From contig JAOCPU010000025.1 in assembly GCA_035772785.1 (NCBI GenBank), positions 1 through 64,000 on the forward strand: a stretch of DNA of 64,000 nt, given 5' to 3'. The position numbers and the translations under genes were made by a program. Shown here one piece after another: positions 25,584 to 37,080 of the stretch (position 1 is its first letter; each line of letters opens with the position of its first letter). Origin of the DNA: Phlebiopsis flavidoalba (lineage: Eukaryota > Basidiomycota > Agaricomycetes > Polyporales > Phanerochaetaceae). The notes below the pieces were generated by a model. The model did not search any database and was not told the DNA's origin. It saw only the letters and a program-made list of their open reading frames with translations.

Positions 25584-27413
25584 ATGCCTAATCCCTTTGG
25601 TAAAAATGGCAAGAAGCCTGGTCGTAAGTCTTGAGTATTTTTGCGGCATATATGGTCTTACTTACACGGATTTGAATTCTTGGTACAGCAAACCGGACAA
25701 CGAGCTGCGTCTATACTGCAGTCTTACACTTCCCGCGGTTTCTCAAGTCCACAAATTGCTGCGAAGTTACCGAAACACTTCAATCCTGATATTTATGCGC
25801 TCAGAGTCAGTTGGATTTGGACCGCTAGAAACTTGTAATCATAATTCGCTCATGCATTACTTATACAAACCTGACTTCAGTAAAGACCTCGTTAACAAGC
25901 GACGAAAAACAATGGGGTCTTCATTCAGCGACTCTGGGGTCAACGGCATACTGTCGAAACTGCTGGCCCATATATTGAGACTATCCGTGCTCGATATCCC
26001 TCTGTTGGTTATCGCATGATGAAAAACCTTCTTCGTCAACAGTTAGGACAATTTATATCAGCGTATGTCATGATCCGTTCATATATATTTAAAGATCTAT
26101 TTCAACGTAATTTGTAGGCCAATCATACGCGAGTATATGAAAATACATCACCCTGGGGAAGTTCAGGCTCGCAAAGCCAAACGCCTCGTAAGGAAGGTCT
26201 TCTGGACAGTTGGGGTGAACGATATCTGGTCCATGGACCAACATGATAAATGGCGCAAATTCCAACTCTTTCTTCATGTCGGACTAGAGCCATATTCTGG
26301 CAGAATTCTGTGGCTAAGAATTTGGTGGACTAATCGCAATCCTCGACTGGTCTGTAGCTATTATTGTCATACAATCAAAAAGCGAGGCTATAGTGCGTGC
26401 TTCTCTATTCATTGAGTCACTGAAATAGCTGCTAACTAAGTCACGATAGGGATGCCGTTGTTGACGCAAAGTGATCCTGGAACGGAAAACTACGGAATAG
26501 CAAATGCACAAACCATTCTTCGTCATAGACAAGACCCCTCGCTTGCAGAGTCACTCCAGCATCAATTTCGGGGTAATAAAGGTAATATTAAACCAGAAAT
26601 TGCTTGGAGGCAGCTACGCTACACATGGTCTCCCGGATTTGAGGCTAGAATTCAAGAAGGGATTGATGCTGGGTTGTACGACCCAGACATCGTACTAGAA
26701 CGGTAAAGTTAACTTATTATCATTATAATACTCTTGGCTGTGTTTAATTGTGTTTATTATGCTTCCAGTCTGACGTTTCACTACGTATTTATTCCCTGGC
26801 TGCAAGAAGAGTTAGATCAGTACGTTGAGCTGGTGAACGACTCAAAGCCGCGCTTCAACCGCCACAAAGTACTCCCGCAAGGACGTCCTATCGAAATCTA
26901 TAATCACCCAGAGGAATACTTTAGCAAGGACTTCTCGGTAGGTATTTCATATGAACGACTGCTTCAATTTACTCACCGAATCTTCAATCAGGTCGAGGTC
27001 CATCCACAACATCTCGACGAAGTTGAAGCCAAATATGCTCCACCGGATGACCCCGTCTTTCAACTTGTTCCCCCATCGTTTGCTTTAATACACAACGCGC
27101 GGAGGAGTTCTATGGCCCTGCAGGGCCTCCTAGGGCGAGCTACGAAAATGTGTGGGATATCTATCAAGAGCTCTTGGCGCACTTTCTCTTTCTCCAGCAA
27201 GAGCCGGATATGGTAACCTTAGTAAACGAGCAGGAGGCATTACCTGCAGTTGGGGAAGATGCTGAGGGAGCAGAGTACATGGAGCTGCTTCCTTTGAAGC
27301 GATACAGAGCACCTGGTGTAGGAAACGGCATCCAGGAAGCTCTCTCCGATGACGAAGACGTAGAGCATAATTATTGGACCGATTCGTCTAATGATGATGC
27401 CGATGAAGATTGA
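25584..27413 (+). CDS. integrase-core (DDE) transposase
   Basis: This is the probable transposase of the 7.1-kb element. Exons follow clean GT..AG junctions that keep phase: 25,689-25,805, 25,881-26,062, 26,118-26,392, 26,450-26,702, 26,769-26,937 and 26,992-27,413. It has an N-terminal helix-turn-helix-like stretch (SRGFSSPQIAAKL), then IRARYPSVG. The catalytic core reads VNDIWSMDQHDKW, then GRILWLRIWWTNRNPR, then TQSDPGTENYG, with a candidate third acid in DPSLAESLQ or KPEIAW. The C-terminal part has IPWLQEELD and YAPPDDPVFQLVPP and ends in a very acidic tail. I recall this architecture from many Agaricomycete proteins labelled integrase core domain. Two frame slips look like single-base errors, near 25,915 (a G run) and near 27,103. 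The start is either ATG 25,584 (reads MPNPFGKNGKKPG) or ATG 25,606, which splices in phase. Confidence 0.85.
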
Positions 27414-27618
27414 GACTAGTATTATTTTTCGGCATGGTTAATTTACACTCTTGTAGCACTAGATATTAAATCCGAACGTGTATGAATGGATCCGGCATTT
27501 GTTTCAGAAGCCGCAACGTATGTCGGCATACAATATTTGATCTCCAGCGGCGCCGCCGAAGCACCCTATGTTGTAGACGCCCTGCCCCGACATCTAGATG
27601 TGACTATGGAATATCCGG

Positions 27619-27968
27619 CGGGGGATGTCTCGCTAAGCTCTGCGATAGCTTTCTATGTGTAACCGTACTTTTATTCTCAATTTTTGAGCACACAATTACT
27701 TATGGGGGAACAGGGACCACGACCACGTCCGCACATATTATTTCGTGGCGTGCGTCTGTGCTTCCCGTTATATCAAGCTTTCCCACGACCACCGACGCAG
27801 GTCGCAGGTTCTGGCACACACTCAGCTTAGCCATGGGTCGATTGGTGATTGCTGTCTCTGGGGTCTCGGACTCATCGGTTGACATGTTTCTGATATTCTA
27901 TTTCTCTACAGAACATCTTTCGTGACTCTCGGTCACAAATTCGAAACCGTCCACAAATGACCTCCATA
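27619..27968 (-). repeat. right terminal inverted repeat
   Basis: This is the inverted partner of 20,846-21,208. It ends GACCTCCATA immediately before the TGTGCT duplication at 27,969-27,974. Confidence 0.92.
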
Positions 27969-27974
27969 TGTGCT
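27969..27974. repeat. target-site duplication TGTGCT, right
   Basis: Second copy of the 6-bp duplication; P450 coding sequence continues directly after it. Confidence 0.9.
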
Positions 27975-30133
27975 CGCGCGTTGTATACGGTTAAAGATAA
28001 ACGTCGCCGGCTTCCACCTGGTCCAGCCGGGTTACCGCTAGTCGGTAATTTGCTGGATATTCCGAGGGATAGCCCGTGGGTGATATACCGGAATTGGAGC
28101 CGGGAACATGGTACGTGGCCGGCAATCCTGGTCATTGCAAATTATAGCTTACAGGGTCAGCTAGACTCAGAAATCGTTCATATGGAACTTCTTGGGAAAC
28201 ACATTGTCGTCGTCAACTCGTTCCACGCCGCAAGTGAATTGTTCGAAAGACGCTCGGGAATTTATTCTGACAGGTAGATGTCAACTTTCATGTGTTGCCT
28301 GATGAGAAGCCATAGAGTACTAACGGACAATTTCAAGGTTGCAAAGCATCATGATTCATGAATTGTGAGTGCAGAGACCTTGATATTCCGCCTGGGCATA
28401 CCTTGACACTGAATTCTGCGTAGAATTGGATGGGATCGCTCCTTTGGTACAATGCCATACGGAAATCGATGGCGAAATCATCGAAAACTATTCAGTCAAC
28501 ATTTTCGACAAGAGTCCATCTCCACATATCGTCCCAGAATGTTGAGAGGAGTGCAAACTCTGCTTCATCTTCTTTCAAAGCGCGCCTCAAGACATGTTCA
28601 GTCACATCCGCTAGTGAAGATATTCCACCAACTCTAAAATTCGGAATGCTAAATTATAGTCTAGCACCATAGGAACCCTCACTCTTGGAGTGGTATATGG
28701 TCTAGATATTGAATCGCGGGACGACCCTGTTTTTACAAATAGCGGAGGAGGCGGTTTCATGTTTCGCATTTGCGTTTTCGGAAGCATTCGCGGGCAAGGT
28801 AGCGTACTTCGGTACGTCGGCATCTTTTTACCGTATGTTTTGACAGCTTTTATGGCAGGCCTCCAGTCGATTATATACCACCGCGTAGGTGGTAGAGAAT
28901 TCAATTTGCTCGAGAATGCGCTTAGCTGCGTCTTGCAGTGAAACACATCCCTCGATGGTTCCCTGGCGCAGGGTTCAAGCGACAAGCGGAAAAGTGGAAG
29001 TCATCTGTCGATGGGATCCACGACATTCCTTATCTCCATGTCAAAGAAAGTTTAGTGCGTTTTTTAGCTCATTCTCGCTGGTCTCGATGCTCAGGGCAAT
29101 AGGAACTCGGGCTCGAAATCCCTTGCGTTGCCACACTGCGTTGATCATGGATCACAACGTGCTTGAATCGGGGGATTCCATCATTGAGGAGAGACCATAA
29201 AGAATGTTTTGCGGAGTCACCTACGCAGGTGGGTTGGGGTCATCTCATGGACATATGAACTTACAACTCTTCGATTTAGCGGGCACAGACACTGTAAGTC
29301 AGAGACAAAGCTCCAACAGCTTACGACGATGCTAATCTGACAACGATAGATTGTTGTAGCACTCCAGAACTTTGTGCTTGCTATGACTATGTATCCAGAG
29401 GTCCAGCATGCTGCGCACGAGCAGTTTTGTGCCGCATCGTAGGCCGGGGTCGTTTACCGGGTTTCGAGGACCGTGATTCACTTCCGTACATCACGGCTAT
29501 TCTGAAGGAGATCCTAAGGTCGTTTCTCTCACTTTCACATTTCGTCTCGACCTACTTAGTCTAATGGATATCAGATGGCGGCCTCCTCTTCCTCTAGGTA
29601 ACAATTCTCATCTATCGCTTCCGAACTTCTGCTGATAGAACGTCTGAACCATAGCCCTACCACATAAATCCCACAATCGATGATGTGTATAACGGGTGTT
29701 TTATACCTGCGGGGTCTCTTGTGTTTGGTAATGCATGGTACGGTCCGTATCAGAGCTGACACAAATATGTCTCTCATCGATACATCTTTCATTTAGGGCT
29801 ATTTTGCACGACGAGAAACGCTACCCCAAATCCTGAAGTCTTCGACCCTTCACGGTTCCTCACTGCCGATGGCGAGTTGGACAACGAAGTCCCTGACTCT
29901 GTTGAAGCCTTTGGCTTCGGGCGCAGGATCTGCCCGTGGTCGACATTTTGTGCGAGATGCGGCCTGGATCTGTATTGCCCAGGTTTTGCACACTTTCGCT
30001 ATCAAGAAGCCAGTGGACTCTGCAGGAAATGTGATAGAGCCGTCGGGCGCATGCACGTCTGCAATTATCAGGTGAGCAGTGATATGTGTATAAATATGTT
30101 CGACGACCAAGATTGTGAGACATCTTTGTCATA

Positions 30134-31549
30134 CACTGCGTCGATGGGTATGGGTTGACAAGTCCGGGTGTAGGTCTTAGTAGCAAATAAATACAATGCT
30201 AGGCTGAGGTCGGCCTATGAGACTTAACCTGATGTGAGAAAAACAGCGTCAACTCTGACAACTCGGGCCTAGGCTGAGCATGTGTAGCGGACCTAGACGC
30301 AGGTTGGTGTACGCGTGTCTATATGAGCGCGCGAGGCCTTGACCAACGTTGCGCTACTGTAGGTTCACAGGCCTACACATAGCTGTCTCAAGCCCATGTA
30401 CTGTAACATAGACTGACCTCAGAACACAACGGCTACATTTTGGCAGTTACTAAATTATTACCATATATGGGACAATAGCCTGCAAATAAATGTTGCATGG
30501 GATCGCGTCGCGAATTGCAAATAAGCTGTATAGCCAGGGATACAACCAATACTAATTTACAAAACTTGTGCGACAGGCTATGAACAGGTCATATATATAT
30601 AACAATATAACTATACTCTTCTAGATGTCAGTCCCACCCGTTCTGGATGTCCACCTAGCGGGGACCCAAATGACTACCTATATGCGTGTCGAAAAAGGGT
30701 GTGCGACACGCCTCATGTGTGAGCGGCCATGGTCCTTGCACTCGTCCACGTTCGCGTCAGCGTCGGCTCGTCCTAGTCCGTGCCCTCGTCCGCGGTCCGC
30801 GTCGGCTCGTCCTGGTCCATGCCCTTGTCCGCGTCCGCGTCGGCTCGTCCTGGTCCATGCCCTTGTCCGCGTCCGTGTCCCGCGTCGACTCGTCCTGGTC
30901 CGTGCCCTCATCCGCGTCGGCTCGTCCTGGTCCTTGGCCTCGTCCGCGTCTGCATCGGCTTGTCCTGGCCCGTGCCCTCATCCGTGTCCGAGTTGGCCCG
31001 TGTTGGGTCACCGCCCTCGGCCTGTACGGGTACACGATGATATCGCAGGTCTAGGTCATAGAGCGTGTTGGAGGTTGGGAATAGAGATTCAGAGTCATTG
31101 AGAAAAAAATGTGAGGGCGCTTGACGTCGGCGCGCAATGACGCAATATAGTTTAGGGCAGACATTTCATTCCTTGCGATCCTGGTGGAAGCTCGAGCCTG
31201 AGCGTATAATTTGTCCAAGTCCAGATATCTGTCTACCTGAGCAGGCGTGCGATACAATGTATATAACCATCAACGTTTAGTTGGGTAAATACGTTGTTGG
31301 CACATCTGGACAGAGGTTTGGTATACACGTGCTTGACGCAGCTCAGTTCCCGCTGTCAACACCAGCTTGACACACCTAATCTGACCTCGGTCAAGTTGGG
31401 TAATTCTAATGCTGGTATTCCTCGGTAAACGTGGCTAATCTAATGTAGGTATTATCGAGCTAATCGGGTCCTGCGTCTACACCTGCCAACTTCAACAAGA
31501 CACACATTGACGCATCAGGCAAGGGGTACCCTCGCACGTGAGAGCAGTG
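30134..31549 (+). mobile_element. non-autonomous CACTA-like (EnSpm) element, copy A, 1,416 bp
   Basis: The left end reads CACTGCGTCGATGGGTA. The right end is damaged but closes in GCAGTG. ATA stands on both sides (30,131-30,133 and 31,550-31,552). A CACT(A/G) terminus with a 3-bp duplication is the signature of the CACTA/EnSpm superfamily. No transposase frame is present. The centre holds a GC-rich tandem array. It is collinear with copy B at 42,229-45,091. It lies in the last P450 intron: without it, the intron would run from GTGAGC at 30,074 to CATAG, and the element's duplication supplies that ATA. Confidence 0.85.
30745..31015 (+). repeat. VNTR inside CACTA-like copy A
   Basis: Tandem units of about 36-42 bp built on CGTCGGCTCGTCCTGGTCC followed by a ...GCCC(T/C)TGTCCGCG spacer, at least six imperfect copies. 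All reading frames are open through it and give repetitive Arg/Ser/Pro or Arg/Thr/Asp frames that I do not regard as genes. Confidence 0.8.
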
Positions 31550-31649
31550 ATAGCTTTCCCCCTTTCGAAGCCTCATTCGAGCCCGCGAGGTCCTTGAATA
31601 TGACTCAGGACGAGATAGAAGATTGTGTTTGAAGGATTTGGCCTCGGAG

Positions 31650-33540
31650 GAAGTCATTCAAAACGGCCACTTCTTCGTCTAGACAGGGGACCACCAGTTG
31701 TTTCGTATTGCCATCCACAAACAATTGAATGGGCGCATATGGTCGCCTGATAATATTCTTCGTGGTCAATTTATTACATCCGCGAGATAAAATGTCAGAA
31801 ATAAGTCGCTGGATACTGGGCCGGGTGTGATTTGTGAGAAGTTTGTCATCTGCTTGCCCGCCACGACCGAGACAGAAGGACTTGGGCCTGATGTGCATCT
31901 TAGTAGATGTGCGGCTCGCCGAGCGTGAGGAGCTTATTCTCCCGCCGACGCGCCGATGAAAATTCGTGCATATTTCATCATTATTGGCACTGAGCCGTTG
32001 ACGAGAGGGACCAATTCCCCCCGTCAACAGACTCTGTTTTAAGCTCCATTTATCATATTTGGTATGTGGTTTATACGCAGGACGTGTTTGCTACGTCGGC
32101 GAGGGGGGCCTATTCCCTCGTCGACGTGCTTCCATGTTATGTGTGCAGATATAGCTTCATAATATATATGGCAGATTATAAAAGAGACATTCTGAAGCCA
32201 GCAGAGGGGCATTACTTCCCCTGCCGGCCCATGACGACGCTGCGTTGCCAGCGCGCGCGTTCAACATCGTGTTTGTCGATTTAGTGATTGTGAGGCTCAT
32301 ATGGCCACGATATATGTTCCTATCATGTACACCAGCAGAGGGCATCACTTCCCCTGCTGACGGGGCTGATATTGGCGAGGAAGTCGCTCGGGGAGGTGGT
32401 GGTGAGATGAGAGAAGGAGAGGCAGGCCGCGGCCGTGCATGCAAGCGACAACGCGCGCCTCGACACGCTTATCTAATCCCATACTTCCACGTGGCTTGGC
32501 TGTCTCCGAAGGCCGAGGCTCTCGCTCAGTCTGTCCACTTCAGCAAAACAGCTGCGTAGCACTTATCAAGTATCTGAATTTTGCGGTACATATAGTTGAG
32601 TGGCAGGAAGGTCAAAAGAACGCCCGCGCCCAGACCCTCCGCCCCAGAACCTCCAGGCCACCAACTCTTCGTAGATATTCGCATACTATTAACTTAGAAG
32701 GAGGCACTTACGGCTGAGCGTGCTCACTTGAATCCTCTCAGTAGTCCCGTGCGTTACTCCAAGATGGAATATGAGATGATTGCGCGAAAAATGTTTATTT
32801 GAATCAACAAATTACGAGTACAACAGCGATTGAGGGATGGGAACAAGTCGTCGAGGAAGAAAGAACCCGGAAGTGAAAATGTCGCGCGTTGTGGGATATA
32901 TCGACCTTTCATGGCAGTACCGGACCGCGTCCAAAGTCGTACGTAGGTGCGCATAGAATAGGTTTGAGATGTTCGCGTCGAATCGTCGGCTCCGTGATTA
33001 TGTGGTCGCCCTCGGAGACCGACGAGCTAGATTGTGATTGATAGGCTGTTAGAGAAAGACTTCAGAGGTCGAGCCAAGTGTTGAGTCTAGAGATTGTTTG
33101 TCTGAGAGAGGATCGCGACAGCGTTCGTGCATGCCGCTTGAGAGATTTTGCGTTGAAATCTAACGCTAACAGCCGTCTTGAGCCACGAACTAGCGTTAGA
33201 GAGAAGATAGGACTCACCTCGAGTCTCGTCAGCATGTACGAGTTTGACGTGACGTGCCGCGTGCTTTCTTCACGCCCGTCTTCCTGGACGTGGCCGTTGG
33301 CGTCAGTATCGGCCTCAGTACACTTGCACCTCTGCCCTTGGTCTGAGTGTTCAAAACCTGGCGACCAGATGATACCTCGGAGGGCATAGGCGGCCGTCCG
33401 GGAGTTTGTGCAGGCCGGCCAGAGGGTAGCGCGAGACCTGAAGGACACCGCTCGGCAGGGCCCCAGGTTTTTCAGTCATCCGACCGGGTCTTGGGATCGA
33501 TTCGGGCCCAGATTTTTCCGTACCGTGACTCGGGTGCCGT
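31650..33540. other. no gene recognised
   Basis: Two related short stretches with AGCAGAGGGCAT.ACTTCCCCTGC occur at 32,199-32,225 and 32,332-32,360. Open frames of 80-140 codons occur on both strands without recognisable domains. The region around 33,060-33,450 is open on both strands, and I cannot decide whether either is coding. Confidence 0.35.
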
Positions 33541-33548
33541 GAGACTCG

Positions 33549-34086
33549 CTAGACGACGTCTTCTTGTTTTTCCTTGCGGTTGGAGGTTGCAGTCCCGGCC
33601 TTCGTTTGGACTTTGACTCTTGTTTTCTCCTTCTCCTGGTGTCCAAGAGCAATTGAGGGAGTGTTCTTGCTCGAGGGAGCTTTCACGGTAAGGACAGACA
33701 GGTGGGATATCCTGGGCCTGGCAGGTTGGACTGTGCTCGTTGGAAGGGACGTTTGGAGTGAAGAATTCTCCTGGGCCGATACGCGCATGGAGATAGCCAT
33801 CACGGTAGAGCTAGATCTGAGACCGAGCCAACTGAGAACACTAGACGTGTTGAAGTTATCTCTCCACGAGCTCGGATTGTCGTCGTCGGGTGGTGGGTGT
33901 CCGTGGTCGAGCTGAGACTCTAGACGTGTAAAATATGCGTGCCAGACTGGGGATTGCCAGGGCAAGGGATAACAAAGAGTGAGTAGTCAAGGGGAGCGTA
34001 AAAGGTGAAGAAAGGAGTGCAAGAACGGCGACGCTGGAAAGTGCGGTGGCGATAGTTTCGTTGAATGAGACCAAGACAAGTGTCAC
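33549..34086 (-). CDS. hypothetical protein with N-terminal hydrophobic stretch (weak)
   Basis: A frame starting at 34,086 gives a hydrophobic N-terminus (Val/Leu/Ala-rich over about 40 residues) that could be a signal or membrane segment. It slips near 33,955 into a second frame that is Ser/Thr/Pro-rich with an acidic PPPDDDNP patch and a basic C-terminus, stopping at 33,549. A plus-strand frame of similar length overlaps it, so strand choice is uncertain. No family is recognised. Confidence 0.25.
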
Positions 34087-34489
34087 GTCAGCGGTCGGAC
34101 GCGTTACACATAGTCACAGCTCGGCGTCACGCGCTAGGGTGACCTTGGGCGCGATGGTTCTCGGTTCACACGACCCAGCTTTTATCCTCTTTTATCCTGT
34201 ATACGAGTCATGATATATAGCTCTATACCTTTTTCTAGATATATACGATATTTTATCAGCTGCGATTCGCGCGCGTGTCGTGCGGGCCGCACCGGGTCGA
34301 GGGTTGATTCAACTTGAAGTTGTTTTGGTGTCAATGATTTGGAGTCATAGGCATTAAAGTCTATGTAGGTCAGATGTAGACAGCCCAGTAGCTTTAGCAG
34401 ATATTACTACAGCTAGAGTCTACGCGATGGACGCGTACAGTTGCGACATCGACGCAGCCTACGAGTCCGGGCAGCCTCGGTCCTAACTG

Positions 34490-34960
34490 CCTCGATCGAG
34501 CTGAGAGACTACCGGCGTCTGTGAGAGACGCCACCTTCGTGGCACTGGCGCACACTCCGAAGCTCCGTGCCCAGCTGCGATTCAGCTGACGACACCAACA
34601 CATCGACGCCACTCTTGCATTTTTGCTCACACCAGTCACACGAAATAATCGCTTCATTGCTACATGCTTAGAGGGATAATAGTGCAAGGAGTGGTAGAGC
34701 GCAGACATCACGCCACGGTCCAGCCCGAGGCGAGTTGCTCCGACTGTGACCACCGAGAATGGTATGTCACATCCCCCTTTGGGTACATTTGATCTTTGAT
34801 CATGAAGAGCTGAAGAATCTGAAAGAAGGTCATTCCCACCTTCCTGAGGCTGTGCGGCGGCCCCGGGCTGACCGCCAGCGTCGATCAGCCCACAGTCATT
34901 GGGGACATAGACACGGATCCGACCCACTACTACCCGCGCGGCTGACCGGTCGTCGCCAGT
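34490..34960 (+). repeat. R1 tail segment
   Basis: The stretch AGACGCCACCTTCGTGGCAC at about 34,526 matches the reverse complement of 50,680-50,700. The stretch 34,775-34,925, with CTTTGGGTACATTTGATC and GACATAGACACGGAT, matches the reverse complement of 50,310-50,465. Confidence 0.6.
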
Positions 34961-35084
34961 GGCCTTGTCCGGGCTGACCTGCGCAGGTCAGCCTCGAAGT
35001 TCCACATAAGAGGCTGCCGTCATGAAATCCTAGTTTGAGTTAGCCTCCGTCTGTGTCACTGGACCCCGTGCGTGAACGTATATT

Positions 35085-35780
35085 GTCGATGCACTCGTTG
35101 ATCATATGAACGGACAAATGGTTGAATTGATACAGTTATCCGACACTACAATACAGCGGTGCGTGTTGGTTTCCCTTCGAGCCGCTTGCACGGCTCGAAG
35201 GTACTCGTCCCTGGAGCCACGAAGAGGCCCGCACTCAGGCAGCCATCATGGCTGCCCTCTCCAGAGAAGAGAAGATTTGAACACTCAACTGCGTCTTGCA
35301 ACCGTTTCATGTTGCAGGTGTCCCAGGTGGCTTGAGGCTTCGCTTCGACCGTTATGTCGGAGGAGCACAGAACCAGAGGAGGACAGAACCAGAGGATACA
35401 ACATTCAGCGGGCAACATTCCACAGACAACGTAAAGACACGGGGGGGTCAGCCCCTGGCAACCCCAGCAATGGACTGACCCGAGGCGTGTCGGTCTACAG
35501 CTTGCAGAACAGGGAGGCGCGAGTCACCGCTGGGACGCCTGGCAGCCGGAAAAAACACTACAACTACTGAAGAGAGGTGCAAGTCGCGGTGATGTCGATG
35601 AGGGAGAAAGGAGAGAGTGTCTGGTGGATGCTGGACGGAACGGGTTCGTTTATATACGTCCGCGGTGACCCAGCGGCTGACGCGCTGACGCTGTTTGTGA
35701 CCATCTGATGGCAGGGGGGGGGGGCCCGTTTATCTGGAATCAAACAAGCCGGTCACGCGCCGTCACGCGGCGATCTGCAA
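35085..35780 (+). repeat. R1 repeat copy with promoter-like core (TATA on the minus strand)
   Basis: This is collinear with the reverse complement of 45,500-46,190 over about 690 bp, including the CTTCGAGCC..GGCTCGAAG block (35,174-35,201), CCAGAGAAGAGAAGAT, GGCAACCCCAGCAATGGA and TTTATATACGTCCGCGG. On the minus strand the last reads as TATATAAA (35,649-35,656). No coding frame is shared between the copies. Confidence 0.75.
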
Positions 35781-36289
35781 ACTCGCGATTGCAACCCTCG
35801 AAGCTACGACAACGGCGGGTGTATCCCATGGCAGCGATGTGGCTCAATATGGATCATGTTTAGGTGCAGAAAATGCCCAGATGACTAGATTCGAGGATAT
35901 TCGACCTCGATTAAAAACCGGAACGAAATATTTCGGCTTCGGGCCTAGCATATCTCAACACGACCACCAGCCCACGACCACCTCGAAGTCACACTCACAT
36001 CGCGCCTACGCCTTAATTCTCCTCACTTGGATTCTCGTGGCACCAACCTTTCATTGACTACGGTTAGTTCAGTGCCCAGGCATTGCGGTGGTGACTCACA
36101 GACCCCGTTCTGTAAAGCCACAACACGACGCGACTACGAGGGTAGGTTCTTATTGGTCTTGTCCTTTCCAGGCCATCAATCGTTTATTACTCCCCGCTGG
36201 TGCGTGATGCATCCAATTTACGCCGCTCCTGGGTCTTGCCGACGCCTCTCACTCTCCTAGATCCTAACGATTCTGCTGGATTCCACAAT

Positions 36290-36520
36290 TGCAAAGTACC
36301 ACTAGCTCGTGGCAGAAAGATGCGGTGCGCGATACGTTGTTTGACGCGGCCGGTCTCGAGCAGCCAGGCGCAGTTGCGTCTCCTCTTCTCTTCCTTGAAA
36401 AGGGTATCCATGACGGCTGTCCGGGTGCAGGCCTCTCTGCAGCTACGAGAACAAGCACCTTTCACTACTCGCATAACTCGGTCGGGGGGGGGAAATCAAC
36501 ATGCACATTATGCGCAGTAG
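36290..36520 (-). repeat. R1 terminal fragment
   Basis: The stretch from 36,385 (TCTTCCTTGAAAAGGGTATC) to 36,515 (AAATCAACATGCACATTATG) follows the same order as 51,320-51,437: GGCTGTC..GGTGC.GGCCTCT, then AAGCACCTTTC, then a run up to ATCAACATGCAC. It is divergent and incomplete. Confidence 0.4.
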
Positions 36521-37080
36521 GCCTAGCTGCGTGGCAAGCGAAATTAGAACTAGCAGCGGGTACGGGTACTTGTTCTAGGATGCGCTCTTGTAATGTACGG
36601 TTCAAACTTTACGACGAATGGATAACGTGATTGACATTGTTGATAATGGCGAGTACAAGTGACGACAACCATGCGAGCCCCTCGTGGACGTCGCGAGCGA
36701 GTATAGAAGATGATACATCGATACGGAATGAAATGCGGTGACGCGCGAAGTGTAGGAAATGATTCATACCGCGCATGTATCGAGATGTAGGAACGAATGG
36801 AGGACTCTACGTTCATGCGTTCAATACATTAGTGGACAGTTCGAGGTAAAGCAAAGTCGGTGTACTCACGGCTCATTGGTATGATCATTAAACGAACGCT
36901 TCGGATGGCTTTTCAGAAGGACAGTCGGTGTAGAATTGTGGGAATAAGGAGGGAAATAATGATTCGAACATGGTCCCGATCGTCTACCTCGGATTCAGTC
37001 TGAGGCGGATATCAGTGACCTCGTAAGATGGGCTGTCGTCAGGTACTCACATGCTGCAAAACTTTGAATTTTTCACAACC

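Larger units (their letters stand above)
20846..27968. mobile_element. 7,123-bp DNA transposon with long TIRs and integrase-core gene
   Basis: The element has inverted termini starting TATGGAGGTCATTTGTGG, near-identical over about 350-360 bp (20,846-21,208 and 27,619-27,968), and a perfect 6-bp duplication TGTGCT on both sides. Inside are a plus-strand integrase-core gene (25,584-27,413) and a minus-strand zinc-finger-like gene (24,462 down to about 22,181), transcribed divergently. Long TIRs with a DDE integrase and a 6-bp duplication recall Maverick/Polinton integration, but the ends do not start AG, the element is far too short, and I see no polymerase B, ATPase, protease or capsid genes. 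Ginger-type elements have a related integrase but duplicate 4 bp. I cannot place it in a named superfamily. The TIRs still match at about 90% or better by eye, so insertion is fairly recent. Confidence 0.9.
20766..31632 (+). pseudogene. cytochrome P450 (E-class, group I type), split by two transposons
   Basis: This is a heme-thiolate monooxygenase of the microsomal type. In order it shows a hydrophobic anchor (20,766-20,845, resuming at 27,975), the proline-rich hinge PPGPAGLPLVGN, a helix-C region with WRNHRKLFSQHF (28,470-28,505), the I-helix AGTDT (29,279-29,293), ExxR as KEILR split by an intron near 29,518, and the heme-Cys motif FGRRICP with Cys at 29,931. The last exon (31,554-31,632) reads FPPFEASFEP and stops at TGA. 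Many GT..AG introns join in phase, for example 28,110-28,154. Breaks are an extra T at 29,937 just after the heme Cys codon, a slip in a T run near 28,735 and an in-frame TAG near 29,655. Two elements interrupt it: 20,846-27,968 in the anchor codons and 30,134-31,549 in the last intron. The substrate is unknown. Confidence 0.85.

Noticed and set aside
20846..27968. Reading the 7.1-kb element as a short Maverick/Polinton
   Set aside because: The 6-bp duplication and integrase fit, but the ends start TATG and not AG, the length is less than half, and no polymerase, ATPase, protease or capsid gene is visible.
30625..31101. Overlapping open frames of 77-158 codons on both strands rich in Arg, Ser, Pro and Thr
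   Set aside because: They all read through the CTCGTCC tandem array of a non-autonomous transposon; openness in several frames comes from the repeat composition.
34394..34927. 177-codon minus-strand frame
   Set aside because: It overlaps the R1 tail segment, and the corresponding frame at 50.3 kb is different.
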